A stretch of DNA of 64,000 nt from Flammeovirga kamogawensis (GCF_018736065.1 NZ_CP076128.1:1612001-1676000), one strand, 5' to 3'. Positions 18,589-28,041 are shown, counted from the first letter of the stretch. Program-made: numbers and translations. Notes: a model not told the origin generated them from the sequence alone.

Positions 18589-19932
18589 ATGCAAGAGCTT
18601 GAATTAAATAGCTTCATGCAGGGTCTCGTACGTAGAAACCCTGGACAGCCAGAATTCCACCAAGCAGTGGAAGAAGTTGCTGAAAAATTAATCCCTTTCA
18701 TCAATGAAAACCAAAAATACCTTGATGCTTCTATCTTAGAAAGAATGACTGAACCTGATAGAGTTATCAGTTTCCGTGTTACTTGGCAAGATGACGAAGG
18801 TAATATCCGTGTAAACCGTGGATACCGTGTGCAATTTAACGGTGCTATTGGTCCTTACAAAGGTGGTTTACGCTTTGATAAATCTGTTACATTAGGTACT
18901 TTAAAATTCTTAGGTTTTGAACAAGTACTTAAGAACTCTTTAACTACACTACCAATGGGTGGTGCTAAAGGTGGATCTGACTTTAACCCTAAAGGAAAAT
19001 CTGACAACGAAATAATGCGTTTCTGTCAAGCATTCATGACAGAACTTTACAGACATATTGGTAAAGATACTGATGTACCTGCTGGTGATATTGGTGTTGG
19101 CGGTAGAGAAGTAAGTTTTATGTATGGTCAATACCGTAGAATCAAAAATGAATTTACAGGTGTTCTTACAGGAAAAAACCTTGCTTTTGGTGGTTCTAAC
19201 GCTAGAACTGAAGCTACTGGTTATGGTTCTGTATACTTTGCTAAAGAAATGTTAGCAGTGCGTAATGATGGCTTCGATAATAAAGTTGCTATTGTTTCAG
19301 GATCTGGTAACGTTGCTCAATATACTGTAGAGAAACTTACTCAGCTAGGTGCTAAAGTGATTACTATGTCTGACCGTGGTGGTTTTTTACATGACCCTAA
19401 TGGTATTGACACAGAAAAATTAGCTTACATTCAAGAATTAAAGAATGTAAAACGTACTTCTCTTGCAGAATATGTTGCTAAGTATGAAGGCTCTTCTTAT
19501 CACGAAGGTGAAAGACCTTGGGGTATTAAAGCTGATTTAGCATTCCCTTCTGCAACTCAAAATGAGTTAGACGACAAAGATGCCGAAAAATTAATGGCTA
19601 ATGGTTGTATCCTTGTTTGTGAAGGAGCGAACATGCCGTCTACGATTGGTGCAGTTAAGGTTTTTGAAAAACATAAAATCATGTACGGTCCTGGTAAAGC
19701 TGCCAATGCTGGTGGTGTTGCTATTTCTGGATTGGAAATGACACAAAACTCTATGCGTTTACAATGGAGTTTTGAAGAAGTTGACCAAAAACTACAAGAT
19801 ATTATGAAGAAGATTCATAAGAAGTGTGTAAAATATGGTCAAGAAGAAGATTGGGTAGATTATGTAAAAGGTGCCAACATTGGTGGCTTTGTAAAAGTTG
19901 CTGATGCACTTTTAGCCTATGGCGTAATTTAA
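18589..19932 (+). CDS. gdhA: NADP-type glutamate dehydrogenase
   Basis: Converts 2-oxoglutarate and ammonium to glutamate with NADPH. From the ATG at 18589 the protein is 447 residues, the usual length of hexameric bacterial GdhA. An upstream in-frame TTG at 18538 would add 17 unconserved residues and is rejected. Family motifs include PYKGGLRF, the catalytic Lys in PMGGAKGGSDF, a Rossmann GSGNVAQY, and ANAGGVAISGLEM near the end. A strong terminator follows at 19954-19993. Confidence 0.96.
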   Translation: MQELELNSFMQGLVRRNPGQPEFHQAVEEVAEKLIPFINENQKYLDASILERMTEPDRVISFRVTWQDDEGNIRVNRGYRVQFNGAIGPYKGGLRFDKSVTLGTLKFLGFEQVLKNSLTTLPMGGAKGGSDFNPKGKSDNEIMRFCQAFMTELYRHIGKDTDVPAGDIGVGGREVSFMYGQYRRIKNEFTGVLTGKNLAFGGSNARTEATGYGSVYFAKEMLAVRNDGFDNKVAIVSGSGNVAQYTVEKLTQLGAKVITMSDRGGFLHDPNGIDTEKLAYIQELKNVKRTSLAEYVAKYEGSSYHEGERPWGIKADLAFPSATQNELDDKDAEKLMANGCILVCEGANMPSTIGAVKVFEKHKIMYGPGKAANAGGVAISGLEMTQNSMRLQWSFEEVDQKLQDIMKKIHKKCVKYGQEEDWVDYVKGANIGGFVKVADALLAYGVI

Positions 19933-19953
19933 TAATCTCACTCTATTAAATAT

Positions 19954-19993
19954 AAAATGGCTGTCTCACTTAAAAAAGTAGGACAGCCATTTT
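19954..19993 (+). terminator. Terminator after gdhA
   Basis: Twelve-base-pair hairpin (AAAATGGCTGTC and complement, 16-base loop) followed by T residues. Confidence 0.85.
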
Positions 19994-20053
19994 TTATATC
20001 TTGATCAATTACTTTAAAATTTATTGAAAATTAGAAGTTGTATACCTTTCTCA

Positions 20054-20881
20054 CTAGTATCTACTTGTTTCTCTTGTTTTTGTGAAATCATTTTCAAGAT
20101 AATAGAGCAAACTAGCATTAACCGTATCTGAATGAGTCATTATTGAGGTATGACACCCTTCCTTAATCGTAATCACCCCCACGGATTTCTGCAACGTATT
20201 ATGTAAAAACAAACCTTCTTCATAAGGTACACCTTGATCTGCTTCTCCATGAATAATTAAAGCTGGAACAGTAATATTTTTGATAAATTCTTCTATATCA
20301 TCTCTATTGATCAAGGCATTCATAGCATGATAAATTTCTTCACCTGTTCTTTTCTTCCATTCAGGTGTCCACTTATCCCAATAAACTTCATACGTTTCTT
20401 TCGGACCAATAATACCCGTCATTAAACCTTCATGCAAAGGAGGTACTAAGCCATTATTTACCCAAACATCTCTAGATTCTATATAGATTTCTTTTATCGA
20501 AATTGGGTCTACAACCCCAGACGTACTAATTAAGACAAGGCCATTTACTCTATTTGGATATTTTAATGCAGCCCTTAATGCTACATATCCACCTTGAGAC
20601 ATACCTGCTAAAATTGCCCTTTCTATACTTAAATGATCCAATAATGAAATTGCATCATCTACTAAATCATATAATGAAAATGGTTGCCCATCCCATTTCG
20701 TTTTACCAAAAGCTCGCGCATCTAAGGTAATAACTCTGTAACATGATGAAAGATAAGCTACTTGAGCATCAAACATCTCTGAGTTCATTAAAAAACCATG
20801 TAAGAATAATATTGGAGGTGCAGATTTATCGCCATAATCTGCATAGTATAGCTCTTGGTTGTTAACTGCTAAATAAGCCAT
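20054..20881 (-). CDS. Alpha/beta hydrolase
   Basis: Cytoplasmic hydrolase of unknown substrate, 275 residues, no signal peptide. The fold is clear: oxyanion LFLHGF, nucleophile elbow GMSQGG, Asp in HGEADQGVP and His in EGCHTSIM complete the triad. It resembles 3-oxoadipate enol-lactonase and related carboxylesterases, but that is not enough to name a substrate. It follows the alcohol dehydrogenase gene by about 115 bp on the same strand and may be read from its own promoter. Confidence 0.88.
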   Translation of the reverse strand: MAYLAVNNQELYYADYGDKSAPPILFLHGFLMNSEMFDAQVAYLSSCYRVITLDARAFGKTKWDGQPFSLYDLVDDAISLLDHLSIERAILAGMSQGGYVALRAALKYPNRVNGLVLISTSGVVDPISIKEIYIESRDVWVNNGLVPPLHEGLMTGIIGPKETYEVYWDKWTPEWKKRTGEEIYHAMNALINRDDIEEFIKNITVPALIIHGEADQGVPYEEGLFLHNTLQKSVGVITIKEGCHTSIMTHSDTVNASLLYYLENDFTKTRETSRY

Positions 20882-20996
20882 TGTTAATAGTTTCCGTTCT
20901 TAGTATTGAAAGTGCTAATATACACTATGCATATTTAACCGACCTTATGATCAATATTTTTACTTATAAGAACTTCTAATAATTACTGTAATACAA

Positions 20997-22022
20997 TTAA
21001 GCATTAAGATTTACAATAACTTTACCAACTATAGTACGTTTTTCAAGACTACCTATAGCACTTGGAACGTCTTCTAAAGAGATTGTTTTTTGAATTGCAG
21101 GTATAACTTTTCCTTTACCAATCAGATCGAGTACCGTTTTAATATTTTCGTTAACTTCTACATCTTGAGTTAAACTTTTAAATTTCTGAGTACCTCTAGC
21201 ATAGCATTTACCAAAGAATTTCACCTTAAGCATATTATAATAATTACCTCCAACTAATATATAACGTCCATCTTTTTTTAGGGTCTTTTTAAAATCTTTG
21301 GGGCTTCTAAAAGATGCTACATCAAATACTTTATCATAAGAATCGTTTTCTAATTCACTAACTGAAGTCTTTTTATAATCGATCACTTCATCGGCTCCCC
21401 AACTTTTTACAGCAGAAGCTTTTTCAGAAGAACATATTGCTGTAACATGTGCTCCTTTATATTTTGCGAGTTGAACACCAAAAGAACCAACCCCTCCAGA
21501 AGCACCATTAATTAATACACGATCTCCAGGTTGAATTTCACAAAGAAGGATACCCATCATTGCTGCTTGACCTGAAATAGGTACAGTAGCTGCTTGTTCA
21601 TGAGAAACATTTGATGGTATTTTCACTAAATTTTCAACATCTACAATTGCATATTCAGCAAATCCACCTCCTAAAGATTTACGCATATCAGCTACAATTT
21701 CATCACCGATATTAAAATCTTTTACATTATCACCTACTGCTTCAATCGAGCCTGTGATATCCATCCCTACTATTCTATTTTTCTTTGCTGGTTTAAATAA
21801 ACCTAGTAGTAGCCTAATGATAAGGTAATTTGCTCTAATCATATGCTGATCAGCAGCATTAATAGATGAATATGTAATTTTTACTAAAACTTGGTTTGCA
21901 TTTGGTTTAGGTATCTCTTGGTCATTAATAACTTTCATCACTTCTTCTGGGTTACCATAACGTTCAAAAGCAACTGCACGCATCATCTTTTTTGTAGATT
22001 CTAAAAATTTCATAGTATTCAA
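20997..22022 (-). CDS. Zinc-independent medium-chain dehydrogenase, quinone-oxidoreductase-like
   Basis: NAD(P)H-dependent oxidoreductase of 341 residues. N-terminal GroES-like domain (about 15-140), then a Rossmann domain with NGASGGVGSFGVQLAK. The catalytic and structural zinc cysteines of alcohol dehydrogenases are missing, which puts it with quinone oxidoreductase and enoyl reductase-like members. An AraC-type regulator gene lies 107 bp upstream on the same strand and a TAGCTTTG promoter motif lies at 22046-22053, so it is plausibly an AraC-controlled stress or detoxification enzyme. Confidence 0.88.
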   Translation of the reverse strand: MNTMKFLESTKKMMRAVAFERYGNPEEVMKVINDQEIPKPNANQVLVKITYSSINAADQHMIRANYLIIRLLLGLFKPAKKNRIVGMDITGSIEAVGDNVKDFNIGDEIVADMRKSLGGGFAEYAIVDVENLVKIPSNVSHEQAATVPISGQAAMMGILLCEIQPGDRVLINGASGGVGSFGVQLAKYKGAHVTAICSSEKASAVKSWGADEVIDYKKTSVSELENDSYDKVFDVASFRSPKDFKKTLKKDGRYILVGGNYYNMLKVKFFGKCYARGTQKFKSLTQDVEVNENIKTVLDLIGKGKVIPAIQKTISLEDVPSAIGSLEKRTIVGKVIVNLNA

Positions 22023-22045
22023 AATTTAAATTAGGTTAACTAAAT

Positions 22046-22053
22046 CAAAGCTA
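22046..22053 (-). promoter_or_regulatory. TAnnTTTG promoter motif for the dehydrogenase
   Basis: Minus-strand TAGCTTTG, 24 bp upstream of the ATG; fits the Bacteroidota -7 element and gives a leader of about 17 bases. Confidence 0.5.
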
Positions 22054-22128
22054 TTTTTCAATACCTTTAAATCTTGATACAAATCTACAAGCTATTTAAA
22101 ATCAATATTTTACAAAAAAGCTCAATTG

Positions 22129-22974
22129 CTATACATTAAAGCTCAAACGGTAATCTGAAGGTGATATATTGTATGCTAACTTGAATAATCTTGAAAAACT
22201 AACAGGGTTTGTAAAGCCACAATCATAACACACATCACTAATAGAATCTTGAGATGAAGCCAATATACTTTTTGCTTTCTCTAACTTCTTTTGTCTAATA
22301 TATTTTGCAGGCGAAACTTGATATATTTTTGTGAATTTTCTTTTAAAAGAAGCTAAACTGTTATTTGTCATTCCTGCTAACCTATTCAAATCTAACGGTA
22401 CATATAAATTTGCTTCAATTATTTCTTGAAATGAAAAAGTCTTATCAGAAAATAAACTTCTTATAATAGTATTTAGGTCTGAGTTCTCATCACTTTGTAG
22501 GAGCAACAATACAATCTCTTTTAATTTAATTGATAAAATCTCATCGCTTAAAGCATTTTGATGATCGAAAAAATTAGAAATACTCAAAAAGTATGAACTC
22601 ACCAATGCGGTTGCATCTTGCTGTGTTATATCTCTTTTTAATGGTTGTATCAGTTCTTTCCAAAACTTTGGTTTTTCATTATTAAATACTTTTTTTAATA
22701 TATCTCTATCAAAATGAACTATCATACAATTCAAAAAACCTGATTCCGTTTTTGAAATAGTACGTCCTACTGTTTTACCACATAAAGAAAGGATTATAGT
22801 CCCCGTTTTTGCTAAAAAACCTGATTTAGATAAATCTTGCCCCTCTCCTTCAATAATGTAAGCAAAACAAGATTGTGAAGGTAATTCTATCTTTTCATCA
22901 ATAGGTGTTTGTATTTTATACCAAGAAAATAATGGTTTTTCGAAAAGGAGTATCTTATTTGATTGGGTATTCAT
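22129..22974 (-). CDS. AraC family transcriptional regulator
   Basis: A 281-residue regulator with an N-terminal cupin-like ligand-binding region (about 1-170) and a C-terminal pair of helix-turn-helix motifs (about 185-280): LNRLAGMTNNSLASFKRKF for the first and ISDVCYDCGFTNPVSFSRLF, ending SPSDYR, for the second. It lies directly upstream of the dehydrogenase gene on the same strand, which is its likely target. The inducer is unknown. Confidence 0.93.
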   Translation of the reverse strand: MNTQSNKILLFEKPLFSWYKIQTPIDEKIELPSQSCFAYIIEGEGQDLSKSGFLAKTGTIILSLCGKTVGRTISKTESGFLNCMIVHFDRDILKKVFNNEKPKFWKELIQPLKRDITQQDATALVSSYFLSISNFFDHQNALSDEILSIKLKEIVLLLLQSDENSDLNTIIRSLFSDKTFSFQEIIEANLYVPLDLNRLAGMTNNSLASFKRKFTKIYQVSPAKYIRQKKLEKAKSILASSQDSISDVCYDCGFTNPVSFSRLFKLAYNISPSDYRLSFNV

Positions 22975-23038
22975 AAAATGATCTTATTCTTGATAATAGT
23001 AATAAATAATGAGGTTAAGAACTTAGGTTTACAGTGTT

Positions 23039-23653
23039 CTATTCTCTCCAAATTATTGATTCAATTTTCCAATCCTTCAACTGCTCTTCTGTAAATTTCA
23101 CATCTTCAATATTAACAGTATCTGGTAAACTAACGTCACCCGTTATTTCATACATAATATTTGAACCATCAACATAAGCATATGTATGCTGATGATAATC
23201 CATTGTTGTCTTTATTAATTGGTTTCTTTTTGATTTTATTTCGTGATAACCATCCCCTACTTTTAATCCATATTCATCAATTATTTCTGAAGTTCTAACA
23301 TAGATACTATTTAACTTCAAGGTATCTTTCCAATCCATAGAAAATAATAAGACCTCTTCTTCTCTATTTTTTACAACATAGAGTGGAAAATCGGGACCAT
23401 CTTGACGGCCTATTATTTTACTAGTCTTGTATTGAGGAAATGCCTTTCTAATCTGACCAAGCATTTCTGTATGTTCAAATGGGGTTTTTAAGCCATAAAT
23501 TGAATGTTCATATAATTTATCAATTCTCTTAATGTCGTTGGTCTCTGTTATAACCTCTTTATCATGATTGTTCTTTGTTACTGTCTCTTTTTTATTTTTT
23601 GATGAGCAACCTAAAAAAGATAGAACTATAAGAACATATAAGTATACTTTCAT
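23039..23653 (-). CDS. Hypothetical lipoprotein
   Basis: A 204-residue lipoprotein with the signal ending at Cys16 (LSFLGC) and a Lys/Asn-rich linker after it. The mature part is mixed alpha/beta with no motif I recognise; it includes GLKVGDGYHEIKSKRN, a phrase often seen in small secreted beta domains of Bacteroidota. It is divergent from the amino-acid permease gene and alone on its strand. Confidence 0.65.
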   Translation of the reverse strand: MKVYLYVLIVLSFLGCSSKNKKETVTKNNHDKEVITETNDIKRIDKLYEHSIYGLKTPFEHTEMLGQIRKAFPQYKTSKIIGRQDGPDFPLYVVKNREEEVLLFSMDWKDTLKLNSIYVRTSEIIDEYGLKVGDGYHEIKSKRNQLIKTTMDYHQHTYAYVDGSNIMYEITGDVSLPDTVNIEDVKFTEEQLKDWKIESIIWRE

Positions 23654-23713
23654 TTTTGTACTTCTTTGATTTAATAAATTCTTCTGATATAAAAATATAA
23701 ATAAATTGTATTA

Positions 23714-23727
23714 ACTAAGTACTTAGT
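23714..23727. promoter_or_regulatory. Perfect 14-bp palindrome upstream of the permease operon
   Basis: ACTAAGTACTTAGT is a perfect palindrome, 64 bp upstream of the amino-acid permease start and between two divergent genes. It has the size and position of a dimeric repressor or activator site. The binding protein is unknown. Confidence 0.45.
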
Positions 23728-23791
23728 ATATCATATAAAGCTAGGTTTTATCTTTATATTAGATTTACAAAATAAAACCCAATCAATTATA

Positions 23792-25099
23792 ATGGAGGAT
23801 AACTCAAAAATAAGTTTAAAAGACGCTATATCTATTGGTATTGGTGGAATGGTAGGTGGTGGCATATTTGCTGTCTTAGGTCTATCAGTTACTTTGGCCA
23901 AAGGTGGTGTTCCAATTTCATTTTTCGTAGCTGGTATGATTGCTCTAATGACGGCCTATTCATACGCTAAATTATCTGTTGCTTATCCAGATGAGGGAGG
24001 TACTGTTCGTTTTATTAACGAAGGGTTTGGTTACTCTATTTTTAGTGGAGGACTTAATAATATGCTTTGGGTAAGTTATATTATTATGTTATCACTCTAT
24101 TCTTCTGCATTTGGAGCTTACGCATCAAGTCTAATTCAGATTACAGGAAATGTCGAGCTAGATCAGCATATATTCTTATCAGGTATTATACTTATTTCAA
24201 CTTTTATAAATTATTACAGTATTAAGGTAGTCGGAGAAGTTGAAGCTTTTGCGGTGATTATTAAGTTAGTTATTCTTTTAGCATTTGTTGCAGCAGGTTT
24301 TTGGGGAATTACAGATAATCCAAACTTTCAGCAACTTAACCCAGAAAACTGGGAAAGTCCTTTACAATTAATTGCTGGTGGTATGGTAATATTTGTGGCT
24401 TATGAAGGTTTTGAATTAATTGCTAACTCTGCTCCAGATATTGATAAACCAAGAATTAACATACCTAGAGCATATTATGGATCTGTTATTTTTGTTATCT
24501 GTTTATATATAGCAATCGCAATAGTTACTGTTGGCTCTTTAGATTTTGCATCAATTGGTAAAGCTGCAGAATATGTCTTAGCAGAAGCCGCTAAACCTAA
24601 ATTTGGGCAAGTTGGATTTACAATAATCTCTATCGCAGCAATGATATCTACTTTTTCTGCAATAAATGCTACATTATTGGGTGGTAGTCGTGTAAACTAC
24701 GAGGTTGCTGTTTATAATGAATTACCAACAGAGTTTACAAGAACTTTATGGGGAAAACCTTTTGGTTTGTTCATTATTACCATATTATCTTTAGTGATTG
24801 CTAATACTATTGATTTAGAAAGTATTTCAACTTCTGGTAGTGCAGGTTTCCTTATTATTTTTGGTATCGTAAATTATATTGCCTTCAAAAAAGCAAAAGA
24901 GCTAGGGGCAAATAAAGTAATTACTATAATTGGTTTCATATGCTGTTTTGCAGCTTTCTTTATACTTACTATTCAACAATCGAAGAATAACTTAGAAGGA
25001 ATTTTAACAGCATTTTTAATCTTTTCATTATGTTTTGTAGGTGAATGGTTATATCAAAATCACCTAAAGAAAAAAATTGATAAAACTGTAAACAAATAA
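23792..25099 (+). CDS. APC family amino-acid permease
   Basis: Inner-membrane amino-acid transporter, 435 residues with about 12 helices. The first helix carries the substrate-binding signature IGIGGMVGGGIF; the sixth region has VAYEGFELIANSAPD and the eighth FSAINATLLGGSR, both typical of the APC superfamily. It begins a plus-strand operon: its TAA overlaps the ATG of the next gene by one base. The coupled HMG-CoA-lyase-like enzyme suggests uptake and breakdown of a branched-chain amino acid, an inference only. Confidence 0.9.
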   Translation: MEDNSKISLKDAISIGIGGMVGGGIFAVLGLSVTLAKGGVPISFFVAGMIALMTAYSYAKLSVAYPDEGGTVRFINEGFGYSIFSGGLNNMLWVSYIIMLSLYSSAFGAYASSLIQITGNVELDQHIFLSGIILISTFINYYSIKVVGEVEAFAVIIKLVILLAFVAAGFWGITDNPNFQQLNPENWESPLQLIAGGMVIFVAYEGFELIANSAPDIDKPRINIPRAYYGSVIFVICLYIAIAIVTVGSLDFASIGKAAEYVLAEAAKPKFGQVGFTIISIAAMISTFSAINATLLGGSRVNYEVAVYNELPTEFTRTLWGKPFGLFIITILSLVIANTIDLESISTSGSAGFLIIFGIVNYIAFKKAKELGANKVITIIGFICCFAAFFILTIQQSKNNLEGILTAFLIFSLCFVGEWLYQNHLKKKIDKTVNK

Positions 25100-25950
25100 T
25101 GATAAAAATTATAGAGTGTCCTAGAGATGCGATGCAAGGATTGTCAAACTTCATCCCAACACAAACAAAAATAGAGTACCTTAACTTATTGTTAGAAGTG
25201 GGTTTTGATACACTGGATTTTGGTAGCTTTGTATCGCCTAAAGCAATTCCTCAGATGAAGGATACGAAGGAAGTTTTGGCAGGACTTAATCTCGATAAAT
25301 CAACTACAAAATTATTAGCTATTGTTGTCAATAAAAGAGGTGCTGAAGAAGCTGCTCAATATAATGAGATCCGTTATCTGGGTTTTCCTCTGTCGGTTTC
25401 AGAAACATTTCAACAAAGAAATACTAAAAAGTCGATCAGCGAAGCTAAATTACTTCTAAAAGATATAATTAGTATTTGTGAAGAAAATGATAAAGAGCCT
25501 GTCGTTTATTTATCTATGAGTTTTGGGAACCCTTATAATGAAGATATCTCTTTCGATCAGGTATTAAAAATGGCACTTGATTTAAAAGAAATGGGTGTTA
25601 AAATAATCTCTTTTGCAGATACAATTGGAAATGCAAGTGTAAAAGATATACAAGATTTGTTCGAAAAAGCATCAAAAATATTGCCGAACACTGAATTGGG
25701 TGTACATTTGCATTGTAATCCTAATATGGCGTTTGATCTTGCAAAAGGATCTTTAGAAGCCGGTTGCCTTAGAATAGACACTGCTATTGGTGGTCTTGGT
25801 GGTTGCCCAATGGCTAAAGACGATTTAACTGGAAACCTCGCCACAGAATATTTAATACAAGCGCTTACAGATTTGCCCGCTTTACGACCTTCGATCAACG
25901 AAGATAAATTCCAAGAAGCAGTTGCTTTTCAAAAGCGTTATATCGGTTAA
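25099..25950 (+). CDS. Hydroxymethylglutaryl-CoA lyase-like enzyme
   Basis: DRE-TIM-type metal-dependent lyase, 283 residues. HMG-CoA lyases split HMG-CoA to acetyl-CoA and acetoacetate in leucine and ketone-body metabolism. Present are the N-terminal ECPRDAMQG (normally EVGPRDGLQ), FGSFVSPKAIPQM, metal-binding His residues in GVHLHCNPN and the catalytic-cysteine loop GGLGGCPMA. The altered start (Ala-Met for Gly-Leu) keeps the catalytic Arg-Asp pair. Translation is coupled to the upstream permease through a TAATG overlap; comB follows 7 bp later. Confidence 0.88.
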   Translation: MIKIIECPRDAMQGLSNFIPTQTKIEYLNLLLEVGFDTLDFGSFVSPKAIPQMKDTKEVLAGLNLDKSTTKLLAIVVNKRGAEEAAQYNEIRYLGFPLSVSETFQQRNTKKSISEAKLLLKDIISICEENDKEPVVYLSMSFGNPYNEDISFDQVLKMALDLKEMGVKIISFADTIGNASVKDIQDLFEKASKILPNTELGVHLHCNPNMAFDLAKGSLEAGCLRIDTAIGGLGGCPMAKDDLTGNLATEYLIQALTDLPALRPSINEDKFQEAVAFQKRYIG

Positions 25951-25957
25951 TTAAGTT

Positions 25958-26662
25958 ATGAAAATAGAGACTTGTCTCACCCCCGAATTAATCTCCTTAC
26001 ATAAATTGGAAGGTAAGATTGCAGTTGTTACAGATGTACTTAGAGCCACTTCATGTATGGTAGCTGGTTTACATGCTGGTGTAAAAAGTGTTATTCCTGT
26101 AATGACAGTAGAAGAAGCGTTAGCATATGCAAAAAAAGGATTTGTAACTGCTGGTGAACGTGGTGGTGTAAAGGTTGATGAATTTACAATTGGTAATTCT
26201 CCTTTTGAACATATGAGAGAAGAATACAATGGTAAAGATATTTGCATGACCACAACCAACGGGACTGTTGCAATTACAGAGGCAAAGAAAAGTGCCGATC
26301 AGGTTGTTATTGGTGCGATGTTAAATGTTAGTACTGTAGCAGATTACATATTAAAACAAGGAAAAGATATTGCAATTATTTGTGCTGGATGGAAAGGTAA
26401 TCCTAGCTTAGAAGATACCTTATTTGCCGGTGCATTGATTGATCGTATAATTGATAAAGGAGAAATTATTGATGACGCTTCTTTTATGGCACTAACTCAA
26501 TACCGTGCAGCAAAAGGAAATGTAGATAAAGTAATACAAGAAAATGCCTCTCACGCAAAGAGACTTAGCGGTTTAAAAGCTAAATCAGATTTAGCCTATT
26601 GTGCTACTGAAGACTCTTGTAATGTTCTTCCTATTTTAAAAGATGATGCGATCACTATTTAA
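25958..26662 (+). CDS. comB: 2-phosphosulfolactate phosphatase family protein
   Basis: ComB family hydrolase, 234 residues. In methanogens ComB removes phosphate from phosphosulfolactate on the way to coenzyme M; in Bacteroidota, which lack coenzyme M, its role is uncertain and may touch sulfonate metabolism. The family pattern is clear: VVTDVLRATSCMVAGL at the N-terminus, AGERGG, TTTNGT and CAGWKGNPSLEDTLFAG. It sits in a tight run between the lyase gene and smpB (11 bp), a housekeeping-looking operon. Confidence 0.88.
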   Translation: MKIETCLTPELISLHKLEGKIAVVTDVLRATSCMVAGLHAGVKSVIPVMTVEEALAYAKKGFVTAGERGGVKVDEFTIGNSPFEHMREEYNGKDICMTTTNGTVAITEAKKSADQVVIGAMLNVSTVADYILKQGKDIAIICAGWKGNPSLEDTLFAGALIDRIIDKGEIIDDASFMALTQYRAAKGNVDKVIQENASHAKRLSGLKAKSDLAYCATEDSCNVLPILKDDAITI

Positions 26663-26673
26663 AGAAAATTAAA

Positions 26674-27141
26674 ATGGCTGGAAATAAATTAGATATAAAA
26701 CAAAAGGTTAAAATTAAGAACAGAAAGGCATCTCACGAGTACGAATTTATTGAGAAATTTGTAGCAGGTGTATCTTTAAAAGGTTCTGAAATTAAATCTA
26801 TCAGAATGCAAAAAGTAAGCTTAGCAGATGCTTTTTGTGTTTTTATTGGAGATGAATTGATTATTCGTTCAATGCATATTGCTCCTTACGAAATGGGTGG
26901 GTTTAATAACCATGAAGCTAAAGCAGATAGAAAGTTGCTTTTACATAGAAAAGAGCTTGATAAGCTTGATAGAAAGGTAAAAGAGAATGGTTTTACTGTA
27001 ATACCAACTCAGCTTTTTATTAATGATAGAGGTTTAGCAAAAATTGAAGTTGCCTTATCTAGAGGTAAAAAGCTTTACGATAAACGTAATGATCTAAAAG
27101 AAAAAGATCAGAAACGTGAACTATCTAGAATGAAGTTCTAA
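26674..27141 (+). CDS. smpB: SsrA-binding protein SmpB
   Basis: Binds tmRNA and delivers it to stalled ribosomes in trans-translation. The 155 residues have the OB-fold signatures ASHEYEFIEKFVAGVSLKGSEIKS split in the usual way, MHIAPYEMGG, and the basic C-terminal tail KKLYDKRNDLKEKDQKRE that inserts in the decoding centre. No tmRNA gene is visible in the window. Confidence 0.96.
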   Translation: MAGNKLDIKQKVKIKNRKASHEYEFIEKFVAGVSLKGSEIKSIRMQKVSLADAFCVFIGDELIIRSMHIAPYEMGGFNNHEAKADRKLLLHRKELDKLDRKVKENGFTVIPTQLFINDRGLAKIEVALSRGKKLYDKRNDLKEKDQKRELSRMKF

Positions 27142-27156
27142 TAAATGAAATAAAAG

Positions 27157-27984
27157 ATGAGCTACATCTTATATAATAATGAAGTTACAAAATCATCAAA
27201 AACACCTCTATCTATTAATGATAGAGGACTTCAATATGGTGATGGTATCTTTGAAACAATGATTACTTATTCTGGGCATATTCGTTTTATTAAAGATCAC
27301 ATTGATAGATTAAAACGAGGAGCCAAAGAATTACAACTTGATTTAACAGACGAACTTCTTGATCCTGAATATTATTTCCAAGTAGTAAAATCACTTAAAA
27401 AGAAAAATAATATTGAAGGTGAATGTCGTATAAAATTAATGCTTTGGAGACAAGAAGGTGGGCTTTATACACCTACAGGTACTGAAAGTAATTTTATGAT
27501 TAGCGTTATTCCATTTACTCCTAAAATGAATGTAAATGCACTTAATGTTGATTTTGCAGAAACAATAAAAGTACCTGTAACTCCAGTTTCTTTCTGTAAA
27601 ACTTTATCTTCTCTTACCTATACTTTTGCTGGATTAGAGAAAAAGAAAAGAGAATTAGATGATCTTATCCTTTTTAATTATGAAGGGTATGTTGCCGAAA
27701 CAATTAGTGGAAATGTATTCTGGATTAAAGACAAAATAATTTACACTCCTAAAATATGTGTTGGCTGTGTTTCTGGTATAGGCAGAAAAAATATCATAAC
27801 ATACCTAGAAAGTAAAGGCTATAAAGTTAGAAAAGTTACTGCTAGAAAAGTTGACTTACTTGATGCCGACGCTTTACTTACAGCAAACGTTACAGGAGTA
27901 ACAATGATCAAAAAAGTAGGCGAAAAACATTATAAAATAATTGATGCCTGGCGAAAATTATTCGAACAAGCTTATCAATATTAA
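27157..27984 (+). CDS. Class IV aminotransferase (aminodeoxychorismate lyase-like)
   Basis: Pyridoxal-phosphate enzyme of fold type IV, 275 residues, akin to aminodeoxychorismate lyase, branched-chain or D-amino-acid aminotransferases. Motifs: LSINDRGLQYGDGIFETM, the putative PLP lysine in CKTLSSLTY, and VAETISGNVFWI near the cofactor phosphate. The exact substrate cannot be told from the sequence. It ends the permease operon; a strong bidirectional terminator follows. Confidence 0.88.
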   Translation: MSYILYNNEVTKSSKTPLSINDRGLQYGDGIFETMITYSGHIRFIKDHIDRLKRGAKELQLDLTDELLDPEYYFQVVKSLKKKNNIEGECRIKLMLWRQEGGLYTPTGTESNFMISVIPFTPKMNVNALNVDFAETIKVPVTPVSFCKTLSSLTYTFAGLEKKKRELDDLILFNYEGYVAETISGNVFWIKDKIIYTPKICVGCVSGIGRKNIITYLESKGYKVRKVTARKVDLLDADALLTANVTGVTMIKKVGEKHYKIIDAWRKLFEQAYQY

Positions 27985-27986
27985 AT

Positions 27987-28027
27987 AAAAAAATGCATTG
28001 AAATTTATAGTTTCAATGCATTTTTTT
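27987..28027. terminator. Bidirectional terminator
   Basis: Seventeen-base-pair stem (arms 27987-28003 and 28011-28027) with A and T runs at both ends. It serves the aminotransferase gene on plus and hisC on minus. Confidence 0.88.
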
Positions 28028-28041
28028 ATGGTGAGAAGTAA

